Assembly: GCA_947465645.1 (NCBI GenBank)
Contig: CANIBQ010000160.1
Span: 1-6,736 of the forward strand
Length of the DNA: 6,736 bases
Direction: 5' to 3'
From: Acidobacteriota bacterium
GTDB taxonomy: Bacteria; Acidobacteriota; Vicinamibacteria; Vicinamibacterales; UBA2999
In this document: positions 1-5,411 of the stretch, piece by piece
How positions within the stretch are numbered: the first letter of the stretch is position 1
How the letters are laid out: the number at the start of each line of letters is the position of its first letter
Translations under genes and position numbers: made by a program
Notes under the pieces: model-generated
Told to the model about the DNA's origin: nothing
What the model saw: the letters and a program-made list of their open reading frames with translations, nothing else
Database searches by the model: none

Positions 1-575
1 ACTCCCGTCACGATTGCCGCGTCGCGTCCCTGGACGATGTGACCCAGGCCAAAGGCGATGCTGAGGACGACCACCCCCACCATCGCGCCGCCAAGGTGCA
101 TTTCGAACCGCCGAAGCAGGAACGCGCGCTGCATCTCCTCGCGCAGCCCGCCCGCGACGATGGCGACGATAGCGAACACGGCCGCTTCTCCGGGAGTGGT
201 GGCCAGTTGCTCGAGCGGGTTGGTTTCGACGTTGTGGAGCCACGGCGCGACGAGGCGCAGGACGTTCAGCAGCACCACGACCATCAAGAAGACGACGGGG
301 ATCAGGAGCACGCCGCGGACGACCTCGGGCTTGAGGGTACCGCGGCCGAGCCACAGCTCCCTGACGCTCTCGCCGTGCGCGCGGGTGATGAACACCATGA
401 GCGCCGCCAGCACCAGCGTGTCGCCCACCGAGAGGATCAGGACGAACACCAGTGAGAGCTGTCCCGGGCTGTCGAACACCGGAAAGCCCGCGAACCGAAG
501 CGCCGCCGCCAGCGCCAGTTGGGTGGGGATGCTCGAGCACAGGAGGATCTCCAGCCCCGCGACCAGCCGATTCAT
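1..575 (-). CDS. CPBP-family intramembrane protease (CAAX protease-like), C-terminus missing at window edge
   Basis: Reading the minus strand from the ATG at 575-573 gives 191 codons without a stop to the window edge. The product is hydrophobic, with likely membrane segments near residues 41-65, 87-112, 131-144 and 163-180. Residues 145-150 read REEMQR, followed by AFLLRRFE. This resembles the EExxxR...LLRR signature of CPBP (Abi/CAAX protease) glutamic intramembrane proteases, with the acidic pair one residue closer to the Arg than usual. FGLGH at 175-179 matches the second motif, FxxxH. The later catalytic motifs would lie beyond the edge. Family members cleave prenylated or other membrane substrates, or act in bacteriocin and phage immunity; the substrate here cannot be told. 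An in-frame ATG at 626-624 would add 17 residues encoded by a palindromic repeat, so 575 is preferred; neither start has a clear Shine-Dalgarno. It is divergent from the response regulator. Confidence 0.82.
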   Translation of the reverse strand, partial: MNRLVAGLEILLCSSIPTQLALAAALRFAGFPVFDSPGQLSLVFVLILSVGDTLVLAALMVFITRAHGESVRELWLGRGTLKPEVVRGVLLIPVVFLMVVVLLNVLRLVAPWLHNVETNPLEQLATTPGEAAVFAIVAIVAGGLREEMQRAFLLRRFEMHLGGAMVGVVVLSIAFGLGHIVQGRDAAIVTG

Positions 576-578
576 CGC

Positions 579-637
579 CACTGGGGTCAGACCCCAGTGA
601 CGGGTCGTTTGGGGGTCAGACCCCATCGACGGGTCGT
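579..637. repeat. Two tandem palindromic repeat units (GGGGTCAGACCCC core), REP-like
   Basis: The 13-bp palindrome GGGGTC-A-GACCCC occurs at 583-595 and again at 612-624, 29 bp apart. Each copy is followed by a nearly identical tail ending in GACGGGTCGT (ends at 608 and 637). The first palindrome extends to a perfect 10+1+10 inverted repeat (579-599, arms CACTGGGGTC / GACCCCAGTG). The units lie between the divergent protease and response regulator genes, so they may affect either promoter. From memory, GGGGTC-type palindromes are scattered through several metagenomic high-GC phyla as REP-like elements. No transposase is seen here. Confidence 0.8.
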
Positions 638-703
638 ATCAAGTACGCAGTTTTTTCCATTGCTGTGCTAGACCGTGTAAAAACGACAGGGTACCATCGA
701 CTC

Positions 704-2104
704 ATGCATACCGGGGAGCGGGTTCTCGTCGTCGAAGACGAAGCGGCGACCCGGCTGGGGCTCACCGAGCTGGTTCGGACCTGGGGGTTCACCACCGAAT
801 CGGCCGCGGACGGCGAAGAGGCGCTCCAGAAAGTCAGCTCGTTCCGTCCCACCATCATCATCAGCGATCTCGTCATGCCCCGCATGGGTGGTCTCGACCT
901 GCTGCGCGCCCTCAAAGACGAAGGCACTTCGCTCACCATCGTCATCCTGACCGCGCAGGGCACCGTCGAAACGGCGGTCGAGGCCATCAAGGAAGGGGCG
1001 TACGACTACCTCACCAAGCCGATCGAGCCGCAGCGGCTCAAGATCCTGCTCGACAAGATCGTCGAGCGGCAGGACACCCTGCGCGAAGTGAAGGTGCTTC
1101 GGCGCCAGCTTCGCGACCAGGGCAGTTTTGGCAGCATGATCGGCAACAGCGCGCAGATGCGCAAGGTCTACCAGGTGGTGGAGCAGGCGGCGCCGACCTC
1201 GGCCTCCGTGCTCATCTGGGGCGAATCGGGCACCGGCAAGGAGCTCGTTGCCCAGACGATCCACCAGATCAGCCCGCGCGCGAAGATGCCCTTCGTGCCG
1301 ATCAACTGCGCCGCGATCCCGGAGACGCTGCTCGAAAGCGAGATCTTCGGGCACGAAAAGGGAGCGTTCACCGGCGCGTCCGATCGCCGCGAGGGATGCT
1401 TCGAGCTGGCCGACCGCGGCACGCTCTTCCTGGACGAGATCGCCGAGATGACGCCGGCGACGCAGGTCAAGCTCCTGCGCGTGCTGCAGGAGCGGAAGTT
1501 CCGGCGGCTCGGAGGCCGGCAGGAGGAGAGCGTCGACGTCCGCGTGATCGCGGCGACCAACGTGAATCCGTCGGAAGCCGTGAAAAGCGGCAGGCTTCGC
1601 GAGGACCTCTATTACCGCCTCAACGTGTTCTCGATCGAGCTGCCGCCGCTGCGGCAGCGCAAGGACGATCTGCCGCTGCTGATCCAGTCGTTCCTCGCCG
1701 AGTTCAACACGCGGAACAACAAGAGCGTCTCCGCGCTCGATCCCGCCGCCATGCGCATCATGGAGGAGTACGGCTGGCCCGGGAACGTCCGCGAAGTGAG
1801 GAACGTCATCGAGCGCGCCGTGATCCTCAGCTCCGGCCAGTTCATCGAGACCAAACACCTGCCGCCGCTCGTCAGCGGGTCCTCCGACGCGGCTGGGACG
1901 CCAACGCTCTCGCTCGCGCCCGGGACGACGGTGGAGGAGGCAGAGCGGCGGCTGATCCTGATGACGCTCGAGCACACGCGCGACAACAAGACCCGCGCCG
2001 CAGAAATTCTCGGCATCAGCCTGAAAACGCTGCACAACAAGTTGAACAAGCTCCGCGGCCGCGTACCTGGGAAGCCTGAAGAAGAGGAAACCCTTCCTCA
2101 GTGA
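704..2104 (+). CDS. NtrC-family sigma-54-dependent response regulator
   Basis: The 466-residue protein has the full three-domain NtrC architecture. The receiver (about 5-120) has the acidic cluster E11-D12-E13, phospho-acceptor D55 in SDLVMP, T83 and K105. The AAA+ sigma-54 activation domain (about 145-375) has Walker A GESGTGKE (173-180), the sigma-54-contacting GAFTGA loop (220-225), Walker B LFLDEI (241-246), and REDLYYRL (299-306) with arginines typical of the nucleotide-sensing site. A Fis-type helix-turn-helix at about 428-448 (NKTRAAEILGISLKTL) should bind DNA. When phosphorylated, such proteins use ATP hydrolysis to open sigma-54 promoters. The open frame runs back to 452, but homology begins at the ATG at 704; only a weak AGGG lies 12 nt upstream. 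The cognate kinase follows downstream. A strong sigma-54 promoter at 4903-4919 is a possible target. NtrC itself versus a ZraR/AtoC-like paralogue cannot be settled. Confidence 0.96.
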   Translation: MHTGERVLVVEDEAATRLGLTELVRTWGFTTESAADGEEALQKVSSFRPTIIISDLVMPRMGGLDLLRALKDEGTSLTIVILTAQGTVETAVEAIKEGAYDYLTKPIEPQRLKILLDKIVERQDTLREVKVLRRQLRDQGSFGSMIGNSAQMRKVYQVVEQAAPTSASVLIWGESGTGKELVAQTIHQISPRAKMPFVPINCAAIPETLLESEIFGHEKGAFTGASDRREGCFELADRGTLFLDEIAEMTPATQVKLLRVLQERKFRRLGGRQEESVDVRVIAATNVNPSEAVKSGRLREDLYYRLNVFSIELPPLRQRKDDLPLLIQSFLAEFNTRNNKSVSALDPAAMRIMEEYGWPGNVREVRNVIERAVILSSGQFIETKHLPPLVSGSSDAAGTPTLSLAPGTTVEEAERRLILMTLEHTRDNKTRAAEILGISLKTLHNKLNKLRGRVPGKPEEEETLPQ

Positions 2105-2106
2105 TC

Positions 2107-2178
2107 ACGACACACCGAGTCTCCGAGGCACTGAGAAGAACAAGAATCGCTCGGCGTCTCGGTGCCTCGGTGTGTCGT
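2107..2178. repeat. Long imperfect inverted repeat (hairpin element, copy 1)
   Basis: The left arm (2107-2135, starting ACGACACACCGAG) pairs with the right arm (2158-2178, ending CTCGGTGTGTCGT). Thirteen outer and eight inner pairs (one G-U) form, separated by an 8-nt bulge (TCTCCGAG) on the left, around a 22-nt loop. The left arm matches that of the copy at 4654-4731 at 24 of 29 positions, so this is a repeat family and not a simple terminator. There is no U-tract. It begins 3 nt after the regulator stop and ends 20 nt before the kinase ATG, so it may weaken read-through or shape RNA decay within the operon. Confidence 0.8.
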
Positions 2179-2198
2179 GGGAGCGAAAGACGCCGCGA

Positions 2199-4082
2199 AT
2201 GCGACTAAGTATCAAGGCAAAGCAGATCGCGGGCGTCACCGCCATCGTCGGCGTGGCGGTGGTGGCGCTGAGTGCGTTGTACGTGACGCGGCTGGCGAGC
2301 GTCGTCCTGAAGGAAAGTCACGCGCGGGCCGAACTGCTCTCGAACGCGATCTTCCATCGCGCGCGCGAGGTCGTCACCGAGAGCCAGGATCCGTACATGG
2401 CGCTTCGCACGGACCCTGGGCTGCGCGCCATGCTCGAGTCGACGATCTACGGCGAGAGCGTGACTGGCGCGGCGATTCTCGACACCAATGGCACGGTGAT
2501 CGCGGCCAGCGATACGACGCTCGTGGGGCGGACGCTGCAGCCGCGACCCGATCTCGAGTCGCTGCTGGCCGAGCGCGCGCCGCAGCAGCTCGGGGTCATC
2601 TACTCATCCGACGGACAGACGCTCGACGTGGGCCAGCCGATCACGCTCGGCGACACACCCTTTGGATCGATTCGCATCGGCGTCTCGACGCTGCTCATGC
2701 GGCAGGAGCTCACGGCCTCGCTGCGGCCGGCGCTGTTCACCGCGGCGATCGCGCTGGCGGTGGCGGTGCTCGTGGCCGCGATACTCGCGCAGGTGATGCT
2801 GCGGCCGATTCACGTGATCAAGAGCGGCCTCACGCGCCTCGGCAAGGGCGAGTTCGGCGTCACGCTCGACCTGCCGCCGGGCGACGAGTTCGGCGAGCTC
2901 GGGTCATTTTTCAACACGGTGAGCCAGCAGTTGTCTGCCGACCGCACCCTGCTGGCTGGACAGAAGGCGAATCTGCAGTCGGCCGTCGAGCATATCGAGG
3001 ACGCCGTCGCGCTGTTCAATCCGTCGGGCGAGCTGCTGTTCAGCAATCCCGCCATGGAGCCGCTCCTGCCGGCCAACGCCATCGGCCGGGCGCTGCGCGG
3101 CCTGCTGCCCGACGGCCACCCGTACCGGACGATTGTCGAGGAGACGCTCGCGACGCGCCGGTCACGCGGGCCCGTCCAGGCGAAGCTCGAGCCCGAGAGC
3201 GAGAACCTCCTGATGACGCATGCCATCGAGGGGACGGATGGTCAGCTCGTGGCCGTGCTGCTCACCGCGCGCGACATCGCCTACATCTCGCGCGTGCAGT
3301 CGACGATTGCCTATTCGCGCAAGCTGGTCGCGCTGGGACGCCTGACTGCCGGCATCGCGCACGAGGTCAAGAATCCGCTCAACGCGATGATGATCCACCT
3401 CGAGCTGCTGAGGACGAAGATCCGCAGCGGCAACCTGGCGATCACGCGCCAGCCTGCGGTCGCGGCGGCAGGAGGAGGCCTCGGCCTTGCCGCCGCCTCG
3501 CGCGAGTCGGGCATGTCGGCCCCGGTCCAGGCCGCGCTGCAGCACGTCGAGGTGATCGAGGAGGAGATTCGGCGGCTCGACGAGGTGGTGCAGGGATTCC
3601 TGAAGTTCACGCGTCCCGAAGACCTGCGGCTGCAGCCGGTCAGCGTGTCGCAGCTTTTCGACGAGATTCTCCCGATTCTTCAGCCCGAGGCCGACAAGCA
3701 CCACGTGAAGATCGTGGTAGACGCCCCGCCCTCGCTGCCGAGCGTCAACGGCGACGCCGCGATGCTGCGGCAGGCGTTTGTCAACCTCGCCATCAACGCC
3801 TGCCAGGCGATGCCGCAGGGCGGTACCCTTCGGCTCCTCTGCGCCCCGGCGTCGCGCGAGCGCCTCGAGGTGCGGTTCGAAGACACCGGCGTCGGTATTC
3901 CGCCTGAGCATCTCGGAAAGATCTTTGACCTGTACTTCACGACGAAGGATCATGGGACGGGCATCGGACTGTCGATGGTCTACCGGATCATCCAGATGCA
4001 CGACGGCGAAGTGGAAGTGCAGTCCACGCTCGGTCGCGGGACGACGTTCCGGATCCTGCTGCCGCGCGCCAACGAGATCTAG
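2199..4082 (+). CDS. Membrane sensor histidine kinase (NtrB/AtoS-like), HAMP-PAS-HisKA-HATPase
   Basis: The 627-residue protein begins with a membrane segment (about 9-29). An extracytoplasmic sensor region follows (about 30-176), with a Cache/PDC-like stretch AAILDTNGTVIAAS at 91-104. A second membrane segment lies at about 178-200, then HAMP (about 200-252) and PAS (about 262-365). HisKA carries phospho-acceptor H388 in GIAHEVKNPL. HATPase_c shows the N box (N529, N533), G1 EDTGVGIP (561-568), F box IFDLYFTTK (575-583) and G2 GTGIGLS (586-592). It should autophosphorylate on an extracytoplasmic cue and pass phosphate to D55 of the preceding regulator. An odd Ala/Gly-rich stretch of about 35 residues (409-443) separates the two HisKA helices. 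The start at 2199 is chosen because the GTG at 2172 lies inside the hairpin repeat; GAAAG at 2185-2189 is a weak ribosome site. The ligand is unknown. Confidence 0.95.
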   Translation: MRLSIKAKQIAGVTAIVGVAVVALSALYVTRLASVVLKESHARAELLSNAIFHRAREVVTESQDPYMALRTDPGLRAMLESTIYGESVTGAAILDTNGTVIAASDTTLVGRTLQPRPDLESLLAERAPQQLGVIYSSDGQTLDVGQPITLGDTPFGSIRIGVSTLLMRQELTASLRPALFTAAIALAVAVLVAAILAQVMLRPIHVIKSGLTRLGKGEFGVTLDLPPGDEFGELGSFFNTVSQQLSADRTLLAGQKANLQSAVEHIEDAVALFNPSGELLFSNPAMEPLLPANAIGRALRGLLPDGHPYRTIVEETLATRRSRGPVQAKLEPESENLLMTHAIEGTDGQLVAVLLTARDIAYISRVQSTIAYSRKLVALGRLTAGIAHEVKNPLNAMMIHLELLRTKIRSGNLAITRQPAVAAAGGGLGLAAASRESGMSAPVQAALQHVEVIEEEIRRLDEVVQGFLKFTRPEDLRLQPVSVSQLFDEILPILQPEADKHHVKIVVDAPPSLPSVNGDAAMLRQAFVNLAINACQAMPQGGTLRLLCAPASRERLEVRFEDTGVGIPPEHLGKIFDLYFTTKDHGTGIGLSMVYRIIQMHDGEVEVQSTLGRGTTFRILLPRANEI

Positions 4083-4084
4083 AA

Positions 4085-4621
4085 ATGCACAAGCTGTTGA
4101 TGCTGGGATTGCTGCTGCTGGGTGCGACCGGTTGCGCCAAGGCCAAAGCCGCCAGCGTGCCCGATGGACCGCCGTTGAGCGTGCCGCAGCCGCCTGAGCG
4201 CGTGCTCGCGCCGGTCGAGGCGCCCCCGCCCGTGGCCGTGGCGGCGCCCGCACCAGAGCCGCCACCTGCAGCCGCACCGGTCCCGCGCACCCCGCCGCGT
4301 CCCTCGCCCCGAGAAGCCGAGATTCGTCCGCAGCCCGCCCCGCCCCCCGCGACGCAGGCCGAAGGCACGCGCGACCTGCGGCCGGCCGCCGCCAACAACG
4401 CCGCCACCGAGCGCGCGGTGCGCGACGTCCTCGTGCGCGCCAATCGCGACCTGGCCCGCATCGATTACGGCAAGCTCTCCACCGACGGCCGCGCGCAGTA
4501 CGAACAGTCCAAGCGATTCAGCCAGCAGGCCGAGCAGGCGCTGAAGGAGCGGAACCTCGTCTTCGCGGCGACGCTCGCTGACAAGGCCGCCACTCTCGCG
4601 GCTGAACTCCTCGGACGTTAA
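4085..4621 (+). CDS. Proline-rich lipoprotein of unknown function
   Basis: The 178-residue product starts with a typical lipoprotein signal: MHKLLMLGLLLLGATGC, where C17 would be lipidated (lipobox ATGC, with Ala instead of Leu at -3). Residues 25-92 are a Pro/Ala-rich, probably disordered spacer such as could span the periplasm. Residues 103-178 are predicted helical, with many Ala and charged residues (ATERAVRDVLVRANRDLARI, then an AEQALKERN...LADKAATLAAEL helix). I do not recognise the C-terminal family; the pattern recalls short periplasmic helical-hairpin domains. The start is 2 nt after the kinase stop, so translation is probably coupled and the gene co-transcribed. That linkage suggests, but does not show, a role as an envelope accessory to the kinase. 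Confidence 0.85.
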   Translation: MHKLLMLGLLLLGATGCAKAKAASVPDGPPLSVPQPPERVLAPVEAPPPVAVAAPAPEPPPAAAPVPRTPPRPSPREAEIRPQPAPPPATQAEGTRDLRPAAANNAATERAVRDVLVRANRDLARIDYGKLSTDGRAQYEQSKRFSQQAEQALKERNLVFAATLADKAATLAAELLGR

Positions 4622-4653
4622 AGGCGCACATCAGCGGCGCGACACATACTGCG

Positions 4654-4731
4654 ACAACACACCGAGACACCGAGGCGTTGAGGCCTCTTGGAAAGGACGT
4701 TTCTCGGTGCCTCGGAGCCTCCGTGTGCTGT
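4654..4731. repeat. Long imperfect inverted repeat (hairpin element, copy 2)
   Basis: The arms at 4654-4682 and 4703-4731 are both 29 nt and pair at 25 of 29 positions when G-U pairs are allowed, around a 20-nt loop. The left arm (ACAACACACCGAGACACC...) matches copy 1 at 24 of 29 positions. Copy 2 has a full-length right arm, whereas copy 1 lacks 8 nt of it. It lies 32 nt after the lipoprotein stop and could act as a 3'-end structure for the kinase-lipoprotein transcript, though there is no U-tract. Confidence 0.8.
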
Positions 4732-4902
4732 GGGAAGTGCAGTCAGGGATCCTGCGGGTACCGGCCGGATAGCCGATCCCTTACCCACGCGTGAGTCGTC
4801 AGCCCGACCATGAGCTCATCAGGCGAGGGAAGCCAGGTGCAGTGATGTGCAGAATTCCCAGGAAAACTCGTAGTCGCCGTGTCTCCGTGGCCCGCGATCG
4901 GA

Positions 4903-4919
4903 TTGGCACGCCGCCTGCT
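4903..4919 (+). promoter_or_regulatory. Sigma-54 (-24/-12) promoter
   Basis: The sequence TTGGCACGCCGCCTGCT fits the sigma-54 consensus TGGCAC-N5-TTGCW with one mismatch (CTGC for TTGC). GG (4905-4906) and GC (4917-4918) have the required 10-nt spacing. Transcription would start near 4930 on the plus strand. No open reading frame begins close behind it; the next gene is nrdJ at 5412. A sigma-54 activator with an intact GAFTGA loop is encoded upstream in the window, making local regulation plausible but unproven. Confidence 0.6.
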
Positions 4920-4929
4920 CTATGGGGAG

Positions 4930-5025
4930 CCAGATAGAAAGTTTCCTCATCCCGTAGCGAAAGTGGCGGGAATATCCTCAGTCACCCTACCTGTGCACCC
5001 GGGGGAGGCCAAAAGCCTCCCTCCT
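4930..5025 (+). ncRNA. Candidate sigma-54-dependent small RNA
   Basis: This is the interval from the expected start of the sigma-54 promoter to the hairpin at 5001-5023, about 95 nt. It has no useful reading frame: the ATG at 4922 lies before the predicted start and opens only 11 codons. It carries repeated C/U-rich motifs, TCCTCA at 4944-4949 and 4975-4980, and CCTCCCTCCT at 5016-5025, which could pair with Shine-Dalgarno sequences. A CCCG/CGGG pair (4951-4954 with 4967-4970) could form a small stem. The call is inference from arrangement only; the alternative is a long 5' leader of nrdJ. Confidence 0.22.
5001..5023 (+). terminator. GC-rich hairpin, possible terminator without U-tract
   Basis: GGGAGGC (5003-5009) pairs with GCCTCCC (5015-5021) around a CAAAA loop, extendable by a G-U and a G-C pair to 9 bp. 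The sequence after it (TGCCCTG) is not T-rich, so it is not a textbook intrinsic terminator. It may instead be an RNA 3'-end stabiliser or a leader structure. Confidence 0.35.
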
Positions 5026-5067
5026 GCCCTGTACCCAGCACTTGCGCCCCGCACTTGAGGCCGGCCA

Positions 5068-5095
5068 GTGCACGTGCACCTGTGCACTCGTGCAC
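5068..5095. repeat. Cluster of four GTGCAC palindromes
   Basis: GTGCAC occurs at 5068, 5074, 5082 and 5090, with a fifth copy at 4993. Spacing is 6, 8 and 8 nt. Each hexamer is self-complementary, so the block could be a multi-site protein-binding array or alternative small hairpins. It lies about 90 bp upstream of the NrdR boxes. No known regulator is assigned. Confidence 0.6.
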
Positions 5096-5181
5096 GCAGA
5101 ACGACCCCATCGATACGTCGCTAACCCGGTCTGATTCAATCAGTAACGACCGTGTGACGGCTTGTGGGATGTGCGAAAATA

Positions 5182-5229
5182 GATCTACATATTGCGACTG
5201 CCCTAGAAGAAAGTCGCTATATGTTGTGG
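5182..5229 (+). promoter_or_regulatory. Paired NrdR boxes upstream of nrdJ
   Basis: Box 1 (5182-5197) has core CTACATATTG and box 2 (5214-5229) has core CTATATGTTG. Against the NrdR consensus ACACWATATATWGTGT they match at 10 and 12 of 16 positions, including the central C-W-A...A-T...T-W-G bases. The starts are 32 bp apart, about three helical turns, with a 16-bp linker, the usual geometry of NrdR operators. NrdR is a nucleotide-sensing repressor of ribonucleotide reductase genes, which fits the downstream nrdJ. The boxes end just before the TTGACA promoter candidate. Confidence 0.68.
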
Positions 5230-5237
5230 TTTGACGC

Positions 5238-5266
5238 TTGACAAAGCAGATCACGGGGCGCACTAT
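5238..5266 (+). promoter_or_regulatory. Candidate housekeeping promoter for nrdJ
   Basis: A perfect -35 hexamer TTGACA (5238-5243) is followed, after exactly 17 nt, by CACTAT (5261-5266). The latter keeps only A2, A5 and T6 of TATAAT. Transcription would start near 5273, giving a leader of roughly 140 nt. The NrdR boxes lie directly upstream of the -35. Confidence 0.45.
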
Positions 5267-5318
5267 GGCCGGGCGCTAAACGAGGTTATGAAGGCAGGAA
5301 GCGCCCAGCATTCCGGCC
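5267..5318 (+). other. nrdJ leader hairpin 1
   Basis: GGGCGCT (5271-5277) pairs with AGCGCCC (5300-5306). As an alternative or outer extension, GGCCGG (5267-5272) pairs with CCGGCC (5313-5318); the two stems share bases 5271-5272. A 24-codon reading frame (ATG at 5288, stop ending 5362) starts in the loop, but its GAGG lies only 2 nt from the ATG, so translation is doubtful. No B12-box motif is present. Confidence 0.4.
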
Positions 5319-5368
5319 GACCGGATCTCCCCCAGGTTATCTCGCGGCGCACATCACAATAAGTTTCG

Positions 5369-5394
5369 GGACGCACCAAGGGGTTCGTGCGTCC
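5369..5394 (+). other. nrdJ leader hairpin 2, just before the ribosome binding site
   Basis: GGACGCAC (5369-5376) pairs perfectly with GTGCGTCC (5387-5394) around a 10-nt loop. The stem ends 6 nt before the Shine-Dalgarno at 5401. It could influence ribosome access or mRNA stability. Confidence 0.45.
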
Positions 5395-5400
5395 GCGTTC

Positions 5401-5405
5401 GGAGG
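5401..5405 (+). promoter_or_regulatory. Ribosome binding site of nrdJ
   Basis: GGAGG lies 6 nt before the ATG at 5412. It is the strongest Shine-Dalgarno in the window and fixes the nrdJ start, even though the first 40 residues are a non-conserved-looking extension. Confidence 0.85.
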
Positions 5406-5411
5406 AAAGAC

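Larger units (their letters stand above)
4732..5181. other. Gene-free regulatory region between lipoprotein and nrdJ operator
   Basis: No frame on either strand gives a recognisable protein. Small dyads include CACGCGTG (4786-4793), ATGAGCTCAT (4810-4819), a direct repeat GTGCAG-TGAT-GTGCAG (4837-4852) and CTGATTCAATCAG (5131-5143). The first three lie 50-120 bp upstream of the sigma-54 promoter, the distance at which NtrC-type activators usually bind, so they are candidate upstream activating sites. The sequence from about 5100 onward is visibly richer in A+T than the flanking genes, as expected near promoters. No tRNA, rRNA or CRISPR signal was seen. Confidence 0.5.

Noticed and set aside
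660..683. TTGCTG and TAAAAA as -35/-10 of the response regulator
   Set aside because: Spacing is only 12 nt, too short for a sigma-70 type promoter; no better pair was found in 638-703.
668..2035. A 455-codon open frame on the minus strand opposite the response regulator
   Set aside because: It is the antisense shadow of a gene with full NtrC-family motifs; its translation is rich in Arg/His/Leu/Ala with no recognisable domain.
4821..4870. Possible cobalamin riboswitch (GAGGGAAGCCAGGTG resembles part of the B12 riboswitch core)
   Set aside because: The conserved GCCACTG B12 box and the CCCGCNACTGT segment are absent, and the position is nearly 600 nt upstream of nrdJ.
4993..5095. CRISPR-like or satellite array of GTGCAC repeats
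   Set aside because: The repeat unit is a 6-bp palindrome at short, uneven spacing with no spacers of uniform length and no cas genes.
4982..5263. A 93-codon minus-strand frame in the intergenic region
   Set aside because: No recognisable domain, no convincing ribosome site, and it runs across the NrdR boxes and the GTGCAC palindromes; it is probably a chance frame.
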